This document shows, piece by piece, positions 50,874 to 59,717 of a stretch of 64,000 nt of DNA. The translations under genes were made by a program, and so were the position numbers. The notes under the pieces were generated by a model, which saw only the letters and a list, made by a program, of their open reading frames with translations, was not told where the DNA came from and ran no database searches. Each line of letters opens with the position of its first letter. The stretch's first letter is position 1. The stretch is from JALZAQ01 sp038253885 (GTDB lineage Bacteria; Gemmatimonadota; Gemmatimonadetes; Gemmatimonadales; Gemmatimonadaceae): assembly GCA_038253885.1 (NCBI GenBank), contig JBBSGP010000016.1, forward strand, positions 1 through 64,000, written 5' to 3'.

Positions 50874-51707
50874 TTACAGACCCACGATGAACGGCCGCAC
50901 GATCGCCAGCACCTGCTCCTTCGTCAGCGGCTCGTCGAACGACTCGGTCACCTCATCGAGCGCGACCGAAGTGATCGACGGGACATTGATGCCGAGCTGC
51001 ACTGTGTTCTCCTCGCCCGCATAGGTGGCCTCGGTGCCCGGTATGTCAGTGAGATTACGCGTGATCCATCCCTCGTTGGGAGAGGTCTCCGAGAAATTCC
51101 CACGGAGTCGCCGCACCTCGCACGCGTGCCGGGCCTCAACTGCGTGGATCTGGAGGGCCGCCGTCAGAATCGCCTTGTTCGACATGAGGTTCGGCGCCTG
51201 CCCCTTGTACGCCCGCACGCCAGTGTCTTCGAACGCCTGCGACACGGCGGCAAAGATCTCGAAATGGAAGAAGACGCCCTTGAAGGGTCCGTTATCCGAG
51301 CCCCCACCGGCGGTGTAATCGAACGTGGGCTTCGGCACGGCTGCGTGGCCTAGCACCGAGAGCAGGAACGCCACGTGCTCGTTCTCGTGCTTGCGGATCT
51401 GCTCGAAGATCGCCGTGTCCGCGGCTGGAATGATGCCGGCGTCGGCGCCGCGGTTGTAGAACTCGGCCTCGAGGTACTCGAGCGTCAACGCGAAGTTCAG
51501 CACGTCGATGATGTTCTGCGGCAAGCCGCCGCCTTGCGCGAACACGTCCTTCGCCAGCGCCGCGAGCGCGAGCGGCACGGACGCGAGCGCGAAGCCGGCG
51601 ATGGTGGCCGAGCTCGCCTTCGCACCCTTGGTAAGTACGTCCCGGCGAGAAAGGATGCGGTCCTCGATCTCGGGATTCACGGAGTCGAGAAGTGAGAGAT
51701 TGTCCAT
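50874..51707 (-). CDS. Exported ferritin-like protein (Tat-type signal)
   Basis: The 277-residue protein has a Tat-like leader (SRRDVLTKGAKASSATIAG followed by a hydrophobic stretch) and a four-helix ferritin-like bundle. Probable di-iron ligands are Glu in LEYLEAEFYNRG, the E..H pair in KHENEHVAFL, Glu in FEIFAAV and E..H in HAVEARHACEV. Members of this group are linked to desiccation and oxidative stress (family-level knowledge). It follows the second ferritin-like gene by 12 bases in the same transcription unit. Confidence 0.85.
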   Translation of the reverse strand: MDNLSLLDSVNPEIEDRILSRRDVLTKGAKASSATIAGFALASVPLALAALAKDVFAQGGGLPQNIIDVLNFALTLEYLEAEFYNRGADAGIIPAADTAIFEQIRKHENEHVAFLLSVLGHAAVPKPTFDYTAGGGSDNGPFKGVFFHFEIFAAVSQAFEDTGVRAYKGQAPNLMSNKAILTAALQIHAVEARHACEVRRLRGNFSETSPNEGWITRNLTDIPGTEATYAGEENTVQLGINVPSITSVALDEVTESFDEPLTKEQVLAIVRPFIVGL

Positions 51708-51719
51708 GATGAGTCGCTC

Positions 51720-52451
51720 CTACACGCCGGTGACGGTGATGGTCTCTTGGATAAACGGACTCGCGGCCTGCAGCACCGCTCCGGGCTCGAATGCCCGGTC
51801 GAGGCCGTTTTGGTCGATGACGTCGTCGCCCGCGAAGTAACCCGTCCGGGGCTGAAGCAGGTCGCGAATGGCCGCCGCGTGACGCGCTTCCACGGAGACG
51901 ATCTTGCCAGCGACCGTGAGATTCGCCGCGCTCTTGAGGTACTTGCCCGAGCCATTGTAGGCTGCCACGCCCAGATCCTCGAACACCCGTGCGGTCGTGA
52001 GCACGCTCGTGCGGCTGGCGAAGTTCACCGAGCTGAAGTTGGGCGTCAGCGCGGGTATGGCGCTGGCACCGAGCGCCGTCTTGAAGAAATCCCTGTGCAC
52101 GACCTCGTGGTCCCGCACGTCGGTGAGCACGATCCGCTCGCGCGCGATCAGGTCGCCGGCGAATGACGCCGCCACCATCACGTAAAACGCGGCTTCGAGT
52201 TGCTCCAGGGCATACGCGTAGTTGAGTACGCCCACATCGGTGCTGAAGTCGAGCACGATCGTGGTGGCCGTACCTTGGTTTCCCTGCCCGCCGCGGACAC
52301 CAGTTACACTATCCTGGCTGCAGCCCTCGATCAGCGCGGGCACACACAGGGCCGCGCCACCCAACCCGGCAGCCCGGAGAAAGTCCCGCCGGGTTCGTCC
52401 GCGAAATAGACCTTCGGGACCCGGGTCAAGCGATGTGAGACCGTTTTTCAT
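51720..52451 (-). CDS. Exported ferritin-like lipoprotein-type protein (Tat signal)
   Basis: The 243-residue protein begins with a Tat signal (TRRDFLRAAGLGGAALC) and a Cys in IEGCSQ that could be lipid-modified. The ferritin-like bundle has LEQLEAAFYV, the DHEVVHRDF pair and VSVEARHAAAIRD. It is a diverged paralogue of the gene downstream and probably forms a heteromeric or shared complex with it (inference). ATG 52451 has GGAGGG immediately upstream. First gene of the two-gene unit. Confidence 0.85.
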   Translation of the reverse strand: MKNGLTSLDPGPEGLFRGRTRRDFLRAAGLGGAALCVPALIEGCSQDSVTGVRGGQGNQGTATTIVLDFSTDVGVLNYAYALEQLEAAFYVMVAASFAGDLIARERIVLTDVRDHEVVHRDFFKTALGASAIPALTPNFSSVNFASRTSVLTTARVFEDLGVAAYNGSGKYLKSAANLTVAGKIVSVEARHAAAIRDLLQPRTGYFAGDDVIDQNGLDRAFEPGAVLQAASPFIQETITVTGV

Positions 52452-52857
52452 GAACCCTCCACTCACCTCGGCCGGTTAGATTCTCTCGGTTCGTCCGCGC
52501 CGGCCCGCGACCGCTCCGCGTCACCCAACATGGGTCGTGCTGCCCGTACCCGACTCCGTAGCGCCGGCGAGCCACCGCCAAGCGCCACAGTCGTGAGAAC
52601 CTCTACTGCGCGCTCCGCGCCTGCCACACATTTTCCTGCAAGATTGTCGATGCAGCAGATGGCGCTCCTGACGCACGGTCGGGACATCATCGAACGAGCG
52701 AAGCAGTGCCACCGGCCAGCAGCGAGGGCGCACACGGGCGTGCTATGTGCAAGGGCATCGCGAGAGCCGCGCCCCATGAGAAGGCGCCTCCACGATCGGA
52801 CACGTCAATCGGCGCGAGGCGTGACAACCTCTGCGCCCAACTCCGAGACTGAACGCG
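52452..52857. other. 406-base intergenic region between divergent genes
   Basis: It separates the divergent ferritin-like operon and the GntR-like gene. I see a short dyad ACCCA-ACA-TGGGT (52523-52535) and no clear consensus promoter on either strand. There is no convincing gene: the open frames here have no start signal and atypical composition. Confidence 0.4.
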
Positions 52858-53850
52858 GTGAAGCGACAGCAGGCCATTCTGCAGATCTTGCGCGAGCGTA
52901 TCGAGGACGGACTCGCGACCGGCACTCTCGAGTACGGGGATCGGCTTCCCAGTGCACGAAAGCTCGCCGCCGAGCTGGAAGCCGACCCGCGAGTGGTGTT
53001 GGCGGCCTACGCCCAGCTGGCCGAAGAGGACCTCGTCGAGCTACGTCCCCGGTCCGGTGTCTTCGTCGCCGCCAAGGCCGCGTACCACCGCGACCCCGAG
53101 GCCGCGCCGAATCGCTGGATCCTCGACACGCTCGCCGGCGCCGTTACGCGCGACATGACGCCCAACGTACTCATCGAGCGGATAGAACGGACCTTGTTCT
53201 CGCGTCGAGTCAAGGCGGCAGTCGTCGAGTGCAATAGCGACCAGATCTTTTCCATGGCCGAGGAGCTCGAGACCTACTTCGGTCTCGAGGTGATCGGTGT
53301 CGACCTCGACGAGCTCCGGGGACGTACCGTTCTGCCCGCATACCTGAATGACGTGAATCTTGTAGTATCGGCAATGCACAGCGAGGAGGTGGAGCGGATC
53401 GCGAAACGGCTCGGCAAACCCTTCGTCATCACGAAGATTCGGCCCGACCTCATTGCCCGATTGCTACGGCTGCTCGCGCGCGGCGCGGTGTACTTCCTCG
53501 TCAGCGACCCACGTTTTCGGGACAAGCTTCGGCGACTCGCCGCGCCGCTCCCGGGCTCGGCCAACTTTCACGTTCTGGTCGCGGGTCCTGACGATCTGCG
53601 CGAGATCCCGGCGGGCGCAGCCACGTATATCATGCGCCGCGTACGATCTCGGGGTTCGATCGAGCAACATCCAGGACGAGAGATACCCGCGCAGCGCATC
53701 TTCTCCGCCGATACCGTGCGCCAGATCTTGGCCCTTATCACGAAGCAGCCCGAGGATCTGCAGCACACGCCGGCCGGCGCCACTCCCACGGAGCGGTCTG
53801 ATTCTCGGCGCCCATCAGGTCGACACGGTGGCACCTCAGGCTCGCCGTAG
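52858..53850 (+). CDS. GntR-family transcriptional regulator with atypical effector domain
   Basis: The 330-residue protein starts with GTG. The winged helix (about 10-72) is of the GntR/YtrA type: YGDRLPSARKLAAELEADPR followed by VVLAAYAQLAEEDLVELR and RSGVFVA. The following about 200 residues form an alpha-beta domain that is neither FCD nor UTRA to my eye, and the C-terminus is a low-complexity tail. The position, divergent from the ferritin-like operon, makes control of that operon possible (inference). It converges on the first barrel gene with 11 bases between stops. Confidence 0.8.
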   Translation: MKRQQAILQILRERIEDGLATGTLEYGDRLPSARKLAAELEADPRVVLAAYAQLAEEDLVELRPRSGVFVAAKAAYHRDPEAAPNRWILDTLAGAVTRDMTPNVLIERIERTLFSRRVKAAVVECNSDQIFSMAEELETYFGLEVIGVDLDELRGRTVLPAYLNDVNLVVSAMHSEEVERIAKRLGKPFVITKIRPDLIARLLRLLARGAVYFLVSDPRFRDKLRRLAAPLPGSANFHVLVAGPDDLREIPAGAATYIMRRVRSRGSIEQHPGREIPAQRIFSADTVRQILALITKQPEDLQHTPAGATPTERSDSRRPSGRHGGTSGSP

Positions 53851-53861
53851 AGAACCGCGTC

Positions 53862-54581
53862 TTAGAAGCCGACGCCGACCCCCAAACGGTAGACGACCAT
53901 GTTCGCCTTGCTGCGAACAGGGGAGACGCTGATCGAGCCGTCCGGATTGTCGCGGACGCCGCCCGGCAGCAGATACGACACCGTCCCGTTGTCATGGTAC
54001 TGGGCACCGGCGTCGAGCGAGATCGGGTGTCGCCCCTGCCGCAACAACAGGTAGAGACCACCGCCGGCGCTCCACGCGAACGCGGCATCGCTGTAGTTGG
54101 TGGTGTTCCCAAAGCTCTCCGAATCAGAATTGCCCGAGAGTGAGGACTGGGTGAAGAAGTAGGAGACGCCGATCATTCCGCTCATGTAAGGGCGAACCCG
54201 TCCCGTGGGTGCCATGAGCTGGGGGCCGACTCCCGCGATGAGGATGTTGTTATCGGTCGCCAGCCGCAGCGCGATCCGGCAGCCGATCCCACTGAAGCAC
54301 ACCGGCCTACTCTCATTTCCGTACTGCAGGAGGTCCACTCCCACCCGGAAAGAAAGAGGGCTCTGGCGAGCGGGTTGGTAGAGCAGATTGAGCCCCACCC
54401 CGTAGCCATCGGTCACGAAGCGGCGGAAGTCACCGGTGGACTGCGCTCCCTCCAGCTGCAGACCGCCCTGCCAGCGAGACGGAGCGCGAACGCGGCCAAG
54501 GTCGATCGCCTGCGCGGACAAGGCCGGCGCTGACGCGGCGAGCACGACGGCCGAAGTGAGAGTGACAAAGGGGGAGCGCAT
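53862..54581 (-). CDS. Outer-membrane beta-barrel protein (239 aa)
   Basis: The signal peptide ends near ALSAQA. The mature protein alternates aromatic and Gly residues in amphipathic strands (for example YGVGLNLLYQP, IAGVGPQLMAP, SAGGGLYLLLR) and ends VVYRLGVGVGF, a good Bam-type C-terminal strand. One Cys pair lies in a loop (PVCFSGIGC). It resembles the five smaller barrel genes that follow but is longer and diverged. The function is unknown. Confidence 0.75.
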   Translation of the reverse strand: MRSPFVTLTSAVVLAASAPALSAQAIDLGRVRAPSRWQGGLQLEGAQSTGDFRRFVTDGYGVGLNLLYQPARQSPLSFRVGVDLLQYGNESRPVCFSGIGCRIALRLATDNNILIAGVGPQLMAPTGRVRPYMSGMIGVSYFFTQSSLSGNSDSESFGNTTNYSDAAFAWSAGGGLYLLLRQGRHPISLDAGAQYHDNGTVSYLLPGGVRDNPDGSISVSPVRSKANMVVYRLGVGVGF

Positions 54582-54782
54582 GGGGGCGACACTCCGAGAA
54601 GGAGGGATGACGGTTCCGGAGGTATGGGTGCACACCGGGTGCCGTTCGAGGCATGGCACCTAACTCGCTGCGCCAGGAAAACTTAGGTCTCCCCTCGCCG
54701 CTCACCTCTCGAGCAGACTACCCTCTCAGTGTGACACCGGGCGGTGCTCGGACGGGACAGACCACATAGCGCGCGCGGCAAG

Positions 54783-54815
54783 AAAAATCGCTCCACCCTC
54801 GAGCAGCGGAGCGAT
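54783..54815 (-). terminator. Intrinsic terminator, barrel gene 2
   Basis: ATCGCTCC and GGAGCGAT pair across a 13-base loop, followed on the minus strand by TTTTT. It lies 21 bases after the stop of the barrel gene at 54836-55468. Confidence 0.75.
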
Positions 54816-54835
54816 CCGTTCTTCGGAAAGCCTTC

Positions 54836-55468
54836 TCATTTTCCGCCGATCATGACCCCGAAGCTGATCGGAATGAAGTTGGTCTTACTGTCGATCTGCT
54901 CGCCAAAGAGCTTGGCATTTTCGGACAGCACGCTCACGTACCGCACCTCGACGAATGTGCTCAAGCTGCCAAGCGTGAATCGAATGCCCCCGCCCCCGTT
55001 CAGCGCGAATTTCGTTGCATCATCCGACAAGCTGCCACCGCCGGTACCGGAGCCCTCGGCGGTCACCTTCACGTTGTAGAGGCCGACGCCAGCGGTCAGA
55101 TACGGCCGAATGCCTGTGGCGCTCGAGAGCGGAAGAATGAACAGACCATTCAATGTCCCGCCCAGCAGGGAGCTGTGGGCCTTGGCGTCGGTCCCCTGTA
55201 GCAGGCTGCTCTTCACGTTGTTGCGATGGTAGAGGACGTCGGCGCGTAGACCGAACGGAACCATCGGCAAACTGAAGTCGATCAGACCTCCAACGTGATA
55301 GCCTGCGTTCACGCCATCCCCGAAGTCACCACTGGGAATGGTCACACCGCCCACCACACCGAAGTGGAGGCCGTTTCCGGCCGTCGAGTGCGCGGCCATC
55401 TGGGCGCGCGACGTCGACGCGAGGATGAGCGCGACGGCTGGAGCAGCAATACGAATTAGACGAATCAT
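54836..55468 (-). CDS. Small outer-membrane beta-barrel protein (210 aa)
   Basis: The start ATG 55468 follows CAGGAGAATTCT. A signal peptide (SRAQ) precedes strands typical of 8-stranded OmpX/OmpA-like barrels (FGVVGGVTIPSGDF, VPFGLRADVLYHR, RPYLTAGVGLYNV, GGGGIRFTLGS). The end is FIPISFGVMIGGK. It shares block order with the next three genes, so it is a paralogue. Loops are divergent. Separate terminator. Confidence 0.8.
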   Translation of the reverse strand: MIRLIRIAAPAVALILASTSRAQMAAHSTAGNGLHFGVVGGVTIPSGDFGDGVNAGYHVGGLIDFSLPMVPFGLRADVLYHRNNVKSSLLQGTDAKAHSSLLGGTLNGLFILPLSSATGIRPYLTAGVGLYNVKVTAEGSGTGGGSLSDDATKFALNGGGGIRFTLGSLSTFVEVRYVSVLSENAKLFGEQIDSKTNFIPISFGVMIGGK

Positions 55469-55582
55469 AGAATTCTCCTGGAGGAGATCGCGAGTCCGCT
55501 GACGACGAGCTTGCGGCCGGAAAGTGTACAACCAGAGCGCGTGGCGCTTCCGCACAGCGTCCCGACAGCATGGCGGGCATGA

Positions 55583-55617
55583 AAAAGCCGCTCCGCCACG
55601 TGCGCGGAGCGGCTTTT
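55583..55617 (-). terminator. Intrinsic terminator, barrel gene 3
   Basis: AAAAGCCGCTCCG and CGGAGCGGCTTTT form a perfect 13-bp stem with a nine-base loop, 18 bases after the stop at 55636. U-tracts flank it on both strands, so it could work in both directions. Confidence 0.9.
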
Positions 55618-55635
55618 CATGCTGCAATTCAAGAA

Positions 55636-56286
55636 CTAGCGGAACATGATTCCAACGCTGATCGGGATGAATCCCGCGCCGGAATTGCTGCCCGAGCCGC
55701 TGCCGTAGATGCTGTTGGTCGTGTTGCCGTAGGCGCTGAAGATGTAGTGATAGCGCGCCTCGAGGAACGTCGACAGACCGGCCATCAGGAATTGCACGCC
55801 CGCACCGCCGTTGACGCCAAACTTGGTGGTGGTGCTGGTGACGTCACCGCCGAACTCGCCGCAGCCGGAACCGCTGCAGTCGAGCTTGCCGCGAAGGTTG
55901 TAGACTCCCACGCCGGCGAGGACATAGGGCTTGAACGACCCCGCTGCGTCCATCGGCACCATGAACATCCCGTTCAACGTGCCGTCGATGATCGAGTTCG
56001 TCACCTTGACGCCCGTGCTCGGGTCGCTCTTGCTCCCGAAGCGGTTGTACGCCACGTCGGCCCGAAGACCGAATGGGATCATGCCGACGGCGAACTGCGC
56101 TGCGCCACCGACGTGGAAGCCGGTTCCCGAGGCGTTCTTCAGCTCACCGGTAGCCACCGACGCGCCGCCGAAGACTCCGAAGGCCACGGGGTTGCCGCTG
56201 GTTGTCGTCGTACCCTGCGCTTGCGCCATCGCCGTGCTGGCGACCAGGCCTAGCGCTACTGCTCCAACTCGAATCATACCTTTCAT
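55636..56286 (-). CDS. Small outer-membrane beta-barrel protein (216 aa)
   Basis: It opens MKGMIRVGAVALGLVASTAM, almost identical to the leaders of the next two genes. Conserved strands (FGVFGGASVATGEL, IPFGLRADVAYNRFG, IDGTLNGMFMVPMDAAGS, LAGVGVYNLR) alternate with variable loops, one holding a Cys pair (DCSGSGC). The C-terminus is FIPISVGIMFR. The Ala-Gln-Ala-Gln signal cleavage site is clear. It appears to be a recent paralogue; the function is unknown. Confidence 0.82.
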   Translation of the reverse strand: MKGMIRVGAVALGLVASTAMAQAQGTTTTSGNPVAFGVFGGASVATGELKNASGTGFHVGGAAQFAVGMIPFGLRADVAYNRFGSKSDPSTGVKVTNSIIDGTLNGMFMVPMDAAGSFKPYVLAGVGVYNLRGKLDCSGSGCGEFGGDVTSTTTKFGVNGGAGVQFLMAGLSTFLEARYHYIFSAYGNTTNSIYGSGSGSNSGAGFIPISVGIMFR

Positions 56287-56378
56287 TTACTCCTCCAAGA
56301 GATAGGTGCGATCATCCGTATGACGCAAGCGCCGAACCAGAAGTTGCATCCGGCACCGGGGAAACATCCGGAATGGCA

Positions 56379-56413
56379 AGAGCCGCTTCTCCCCAACGGG
56401 GCGGAGCGGCTCT
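56379..56413 (-). terminator. Hairpin terminator, barrel gene 4
   Basis: AGAGCCGCT and AGCGGCTCT pair across a 17-base loop 21 bases after the stop at 56435. The T-run on the minus strand is short. Confidence 0.6.
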
Positions 56414-56434
56414 CCAATCCCTGCGATCCCGAAC

Positions 56435-57025
56435 CTACCGGAACATGATCCCGACACTGATCGGGACGAAAGCCGCGGCGGATGACGAAGGACCATAGCT
56501 GTCGTTGCTGCCGTACGCGCTGAAGATGTAGTGGTAGCGCGCCTCGATGTAGGTCGCCAATCCCGAGAGCCCGAACTCGACACCGGCGCCCCCGTTGATG
56601 CCGAACTTGGTCGCTGACTGGGTGTCACCATCTTGCAGCTTGGAGCGAAGGTTGTACGCTCCGACGCCGGCGATCACGTACGGCTTCACGGTGCCCATCG
56701 ACGACATCGGGACCATGAACATCCCGTTGATCGTCCCCGTGATCACGGACGTCTTGACGCCGGACTGGTCCTTCTCGCCAAGGCCGTGATACATCACGTC
56801 GGCTTTGAGGCCGACCGGGATCATCGGCACGCTGAACTCCACCACACCGCCCGCATGCCAACCCGTTTTCGCGATGTCGCTCAGATTTCCCGTGGGGAGA
56901 GTCGCCCCGCCGACGACGCCGAACGCCACCGGGTGGCTCGGCATAACAGCGCCCTGCGCCTGTGCCATCGACGCGCCGGCGACGAGGCCGAGCGCCACCG
57001 CTCCAACTCGCATGATTCCCTTCAT
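56435..57025 (-). CDS. Small outer-membrane beta-barrel protein (196 aa)
   Basis: Leader MKGIMRVGAVALGLVAGASM matches its neighbours. Strands FGVVGGATLPTGNLSD, IPVGLKADVMYHGLG, ITGTINGMFMVPMSSMG, VIAGVGAYNLRSKL and the C-terminus FVPISVGIMFR are conserved, while the loop at about 135-140 is short and lacks the Cys pair found in its two neighbours. It probably arose by tandem duplication. Confidence 0.82.
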   Translation of the reverse strand: MKGIMRVGAVALGLVAGASMAQAQGAVMPSHPVAFGVVGGATLPTGNLSDIAKTGWHAGGVVEFSVPMIPVGLKADVMYHGLGEKDQSGVKTSVITGTINGMFMVPMSSMGTVKPYVIAGVGAYNLRSKLQDGDTQSATKFGINGGAGVEFGLSGLATYIEARYHYIFSAYGSNDSYGPSSSAAAFVPISVGIMFR

Positions 57026-57115
57026 CAATCCTCCTGAGGTAGAAAAAGCGTACGACTTCTCAACGCCGATCCTCGACCAATCGTTGCAGCTACGGACCAG
57101 CGGGTGGTGCAAGAA

Positions 57116-57151
57116 AGAGAGCCGCACCTCGCTCCGGGTGTCCGGCTCTCT
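57116..57151 (-). terminator. Hairpin terminator, barrel gene 5
   Basis: AGAGAGCCG and CGGCTCTCT pair across an 18-base loop 25 bases after the stop at 57177. On the minus strand it is followed by TTTC. Confidence 0.65.
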
Positions 57152-57176
57152 CTCCGCGATCTTGGGACGTCGATAA

Positions 57177-57791
57177 TCAGCGGAACATGATCCCGACGGA
57201 AATCGGGATGATGGCGGTGCTCGACGAGCTGCCGTCGGAGTTCTTGTCCGTGAAGATGTGATGATAGCGAGCCTCGACGAACGTCGACAGCCCCGCAAGG
57301 CCGAACTGGACGCCGGCACCGCCGTTCAGGCCGAACTTCGTCGAGTTGTAACTGGAGGCGATATCCGTACAACTGCCCGTGCAGTCGATGCTCTGCCGGA
57401 GATTGTACGCACCCACGCCAGCGATCACGTACGGCCTCACCAGCCCTCCAGGCGCCATGGGGATCATGAACATCCCGTTCACCGTGCCGGCGATAATCGA
57501 CGCCTTCGAGGTGATCGTCCCGCCCTCGAAGGGCTGGGTGGCATCCTTGAGGCTCAGATGGTGGTACATGACGTCGGCCCTGAGACCCACAGGAATGCTC
57601 GGAACACTGAACTGAACAGCGCCGCCGGCGTGCCAACTGGTGCGCGCGTCCTGGCTGAGATCCCCGCTCGGAAGCGTCGCACCGCCAACCACGCCGAACG
57701 AGATCGGAACCATGCCCATCTGCGCTAGCGCCATCGACGCGCTGGCAACGAGACCGAGTGCGACTGCGCCCACACGCATCATGCGTTTCAT
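57177..57791 (-). CDS. Small outer-membrane beta-barrel protein (204 aa)
   Basis: Leader MKRMMRVGAVALGLVASASM is again nearly identical to its neighbours. The barrel blocks are FGVVGGATLPSGDLSQD, IPVGLRADVMYHHLS, IAGTVNGMFMIPMAPGG, VIAGVGAYNLRQSI and IIPISVGIMFR. The Cys-containing loop (DCTGSCTD) occupies the same place as in the 216-aa paralogue but differs in sequence. ATG 57791 has AGGAGG upstream. Confidence 0.82.
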   Translation of the reverse strand: MKRMMRVGAVALGLVASASMALAQMGMVPISFGVVGGATLPSGDLSQDARTSWHAGGAVQFSVPSIPVGLRADVMYHHLSLKDATQPFEGGTITSKASIIAGTVNGMFMIPMAPGGLVRPYVIAGVGAYNLRQSIDCTGSCTDIASSYNSTKFGLNGGAGVQFGLAGLSTFVEARYHHIFTDKNSDGSSSSTAIIPISVGIMFR

Positions 57792-57913
57792 CCGATTCCT
57801 CCTGGGAAGGGTGCTATACGGTGTGCCCAGACGAGACGACCATCGTGACAACCGCAATTGCTCCCCTCCCTAACGCGTCACGCTAAAGAACGTCACACCT
57901 GCGGCCGAAACTA

Positions 57914-58462
57914 TCACCGCAGGGTCATGCCCAGGCTCACCGGGACCAGTGTCCGACGCCCGCCGCTCGCCGCGATACTGAGGTATCGTCCCTCCGCGAA
58001 TGCCCCCACCCCGGCGAGCCCCACGCGCACACCGAGCCCCCCGCTGTATCCCAGACTGTTCTCGGAGCTGGCCGTAGTGGCGCTCCCCGCGCGCTGCCGA
58101 AAGTACCCCGCCCCGCCGATGAGGTACGGGGTGATCGGGACCAGCGGGAGGCCGACGTCCCAGGTCGCGCTCAGCTCGGCGCCATAGAGCTCGAGATCAG
58201 GCGCCGAGCTGCCGGAGACGCCCACCGCAGGTAAGCGGTGATAGACGGCATCCGCACGCACGCCCGCCGGGATCAACGGAACATGCAACGTCGCCAGCAG
58301 CTCCCCATGCCAGCCTCTGTCATACGCGTCCTTCGTTGTCCCGGTGGGAAGGGTCACTCCACCCCCGACCCCGAAGCGAACGAAGGGCAGCTGCGCACGC
58401 GCCTCGGCGGTGGGCGCCATGAGTGCGACCGCCAGGACGGCGGCGTGCAACAGGCGCGTCAT
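57914..58462 (-). CDS. Small outer-membrane beta-barrel protein (182 aa)
   Basis: The most diverged member of the array: signal peptide (EARAQL), FGVGGGVTLPTGTT, IPAGVRADAVYHRLP, ITPYLIGGAGYFRQR, GGLGVRVGLAGVGAFAEGRY and a C-terminus LVPVSLGMTLR that aligns with the paralogues. No Cys loop. It lies 28 bases after argD on the same strand, so it may be read through from the arginine genes. Confidence 0.78.
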   Translation of the reverse strand: MTRLLHAAVLAVALMAPTAEARAQLPFVRFGVGGGVTLPTGTTKDAYDRGWHGELLATLHVPLIPAGVRADAVYHRLPAVGVSGSSAPDLELYGAELSATWDVGLPLVPITPYLIGGAGYFRQRAGSATTASSENSLGYSGGLGVRVGLAGVGAFAEGRYLSIAASGGRRTLVPVSLGMTLR

Positions 58463-58490
58463 GGTCTGCCCCGGGTGCGGGTGGTGCAGT

Positions 58491-59717
58491 CTACCGGAGT
58501 GAAGCCTCGAGCATCGCCAGCCCGCGAGCCAGCTCCTCTCTCCTCATCACGAGCGGAGGGAGAAGACGCACAGTGTGCTCGCCAGCCGAGCAGACGAGCA
58601 GCCTGGAGGCGAGCGCGCGGCCGACCACGTCCGCCGCTTTCGCCTGCACATCGATTCCCCACATGTATCCCACGCCACGCACGGCTCGGATCTGTCCGCT
58701 GCGTGCTGCCATGTCGCTCAGCTGCTCGCCCAACCACGCGCCGTTCGAGCGCACGCTCGAGAGGAGCGCCGGATCCGAGAGCCGCTTCACGACATGCAGC
58801 GCGACGTCCGCGACGAAGGGCCCGCCGCCAAACGTGGTGGCGTGGTCTCCAGGCTTGATGCTGCCCGCGATTTCCGGCGTCAGCAGCACTGCTCCCATGG
58901 GAAGTCCCGCCGCGAGCGGCTTCGCGAGCGTGAGCATGTCGGGCTCGATACCCGCGCTCTCGTAGGCGAATAGAGTTCCCGTGCGGGCGAGTCCGCACTG
59001 GATCTCGTCGAGGATCAGCGCTACACCCCGATCGCGCGTCAGCGCGCGGAGCTCGCGGAGAAAACCGGCATCCAGCACCCGCACGCCCCCCTCCCCCTGC
59101 ACGGGCTCGACGATCAGTGCCGCCGTCGTCGCCGCGCCGACGGCTGCGTCGAGCTCGCGGAGGTCGCGCTCGCAGATCGACACCCCACCCGCGAGCGGAC
59201 GGAAGGGAGCCCGATACGCCGGCCGGTCCGTGGCGGCGAGCGACGCGAACAGGCGCCCATGAAAGCTCCCGCGGAGCGCCAGGATCTCGTGCTTCGCCAC
59301 TCCAGCACGCTCCCGCGCCCACCGCCGCGCGAACTTGAACGCCGCCTCGTTTGCCTCGGCGCCCGAGTTGCAGAAGAAGACGCTCGACGCGAAGGAGCGC
59401 TCCACCAGCGCCCGCGCCAGCGACTCGCCCGGCTCCGTGCGATAGAGGTTCGAGACGTGGAGCATCCCGCGCTCCATCGCGCTCCGCATGACGCCTTCGA
59501 CTCCGGCGTCCGCATAACCCAGTGCGTTGACCGCGATCCCGCTGGTGAAATCCAGATAGGCCTGCCCCGCATCGTCGAATAGCTCCACACCAGCACCACG
59601 CACCAGGCGCATGGGTGCGCGCCGGTAGACGGGAAGGAGCGCCTCGACCTCGGCTACGTCGGCAGGCTCGGCGGCGCTGGCGGCGGGCGCGGAATTCGCC
59701 AACAGGGAAGCGCTCAT
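58491..59717 (-). CDS. argD: Acetylornithine aminotransferase
   Basis: The 408-residue class-III aminotransferase has DFTSGIAVNALGYAD at the start, SGAEANEAAFKFAR, LILDEIQCGLARTG with the PLP Asp/Gln region and the Schiff-base Lys in MLTLAKPLAAGLPMGA. It converts N-acetylglutamate semialdehyde to N-acetylornithine. Its start overlaps the argB stop by four bases (ATGA at 59714-59717). In such families argD can also serve lysine synthesis. Last gene of argC-argB-argD. Confidence 0.92.
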   Translation of the reverse strand: MSASLLANSAPAASAAEPADVAEVEALLPVYRRAPMRLVRGAGVELFDDAGQAYLDFTSGIAVNALGYADAGVEGVMRSAMERGMLHVSNLYRTEPGESLARALVERSFASSVFFCNSGAEANEAAFKFARRWARERAGVAKHEILALRGSFHGRLFASLAATDRPAYRAPFRPLAGGVSICERDLRELDAAVGAATTAALIVEPVQGEGGVRVLDAGFLRELRALTRDRGVALILDEIQCGLARTGTLFAYESAGIEPDMLTLAKPLAAGLPMGAVLLTPEIAGSIKPGDHATTFGGGPFVADVALHVVKRLSDPALLSSVRSNGAWLGEQLSDMAARSGQIRAVRGVGYMWGIDVQAKAADVVGRALASRLLVCSAGEHTVRLLPPLVMRREELARGLAMLEASLR

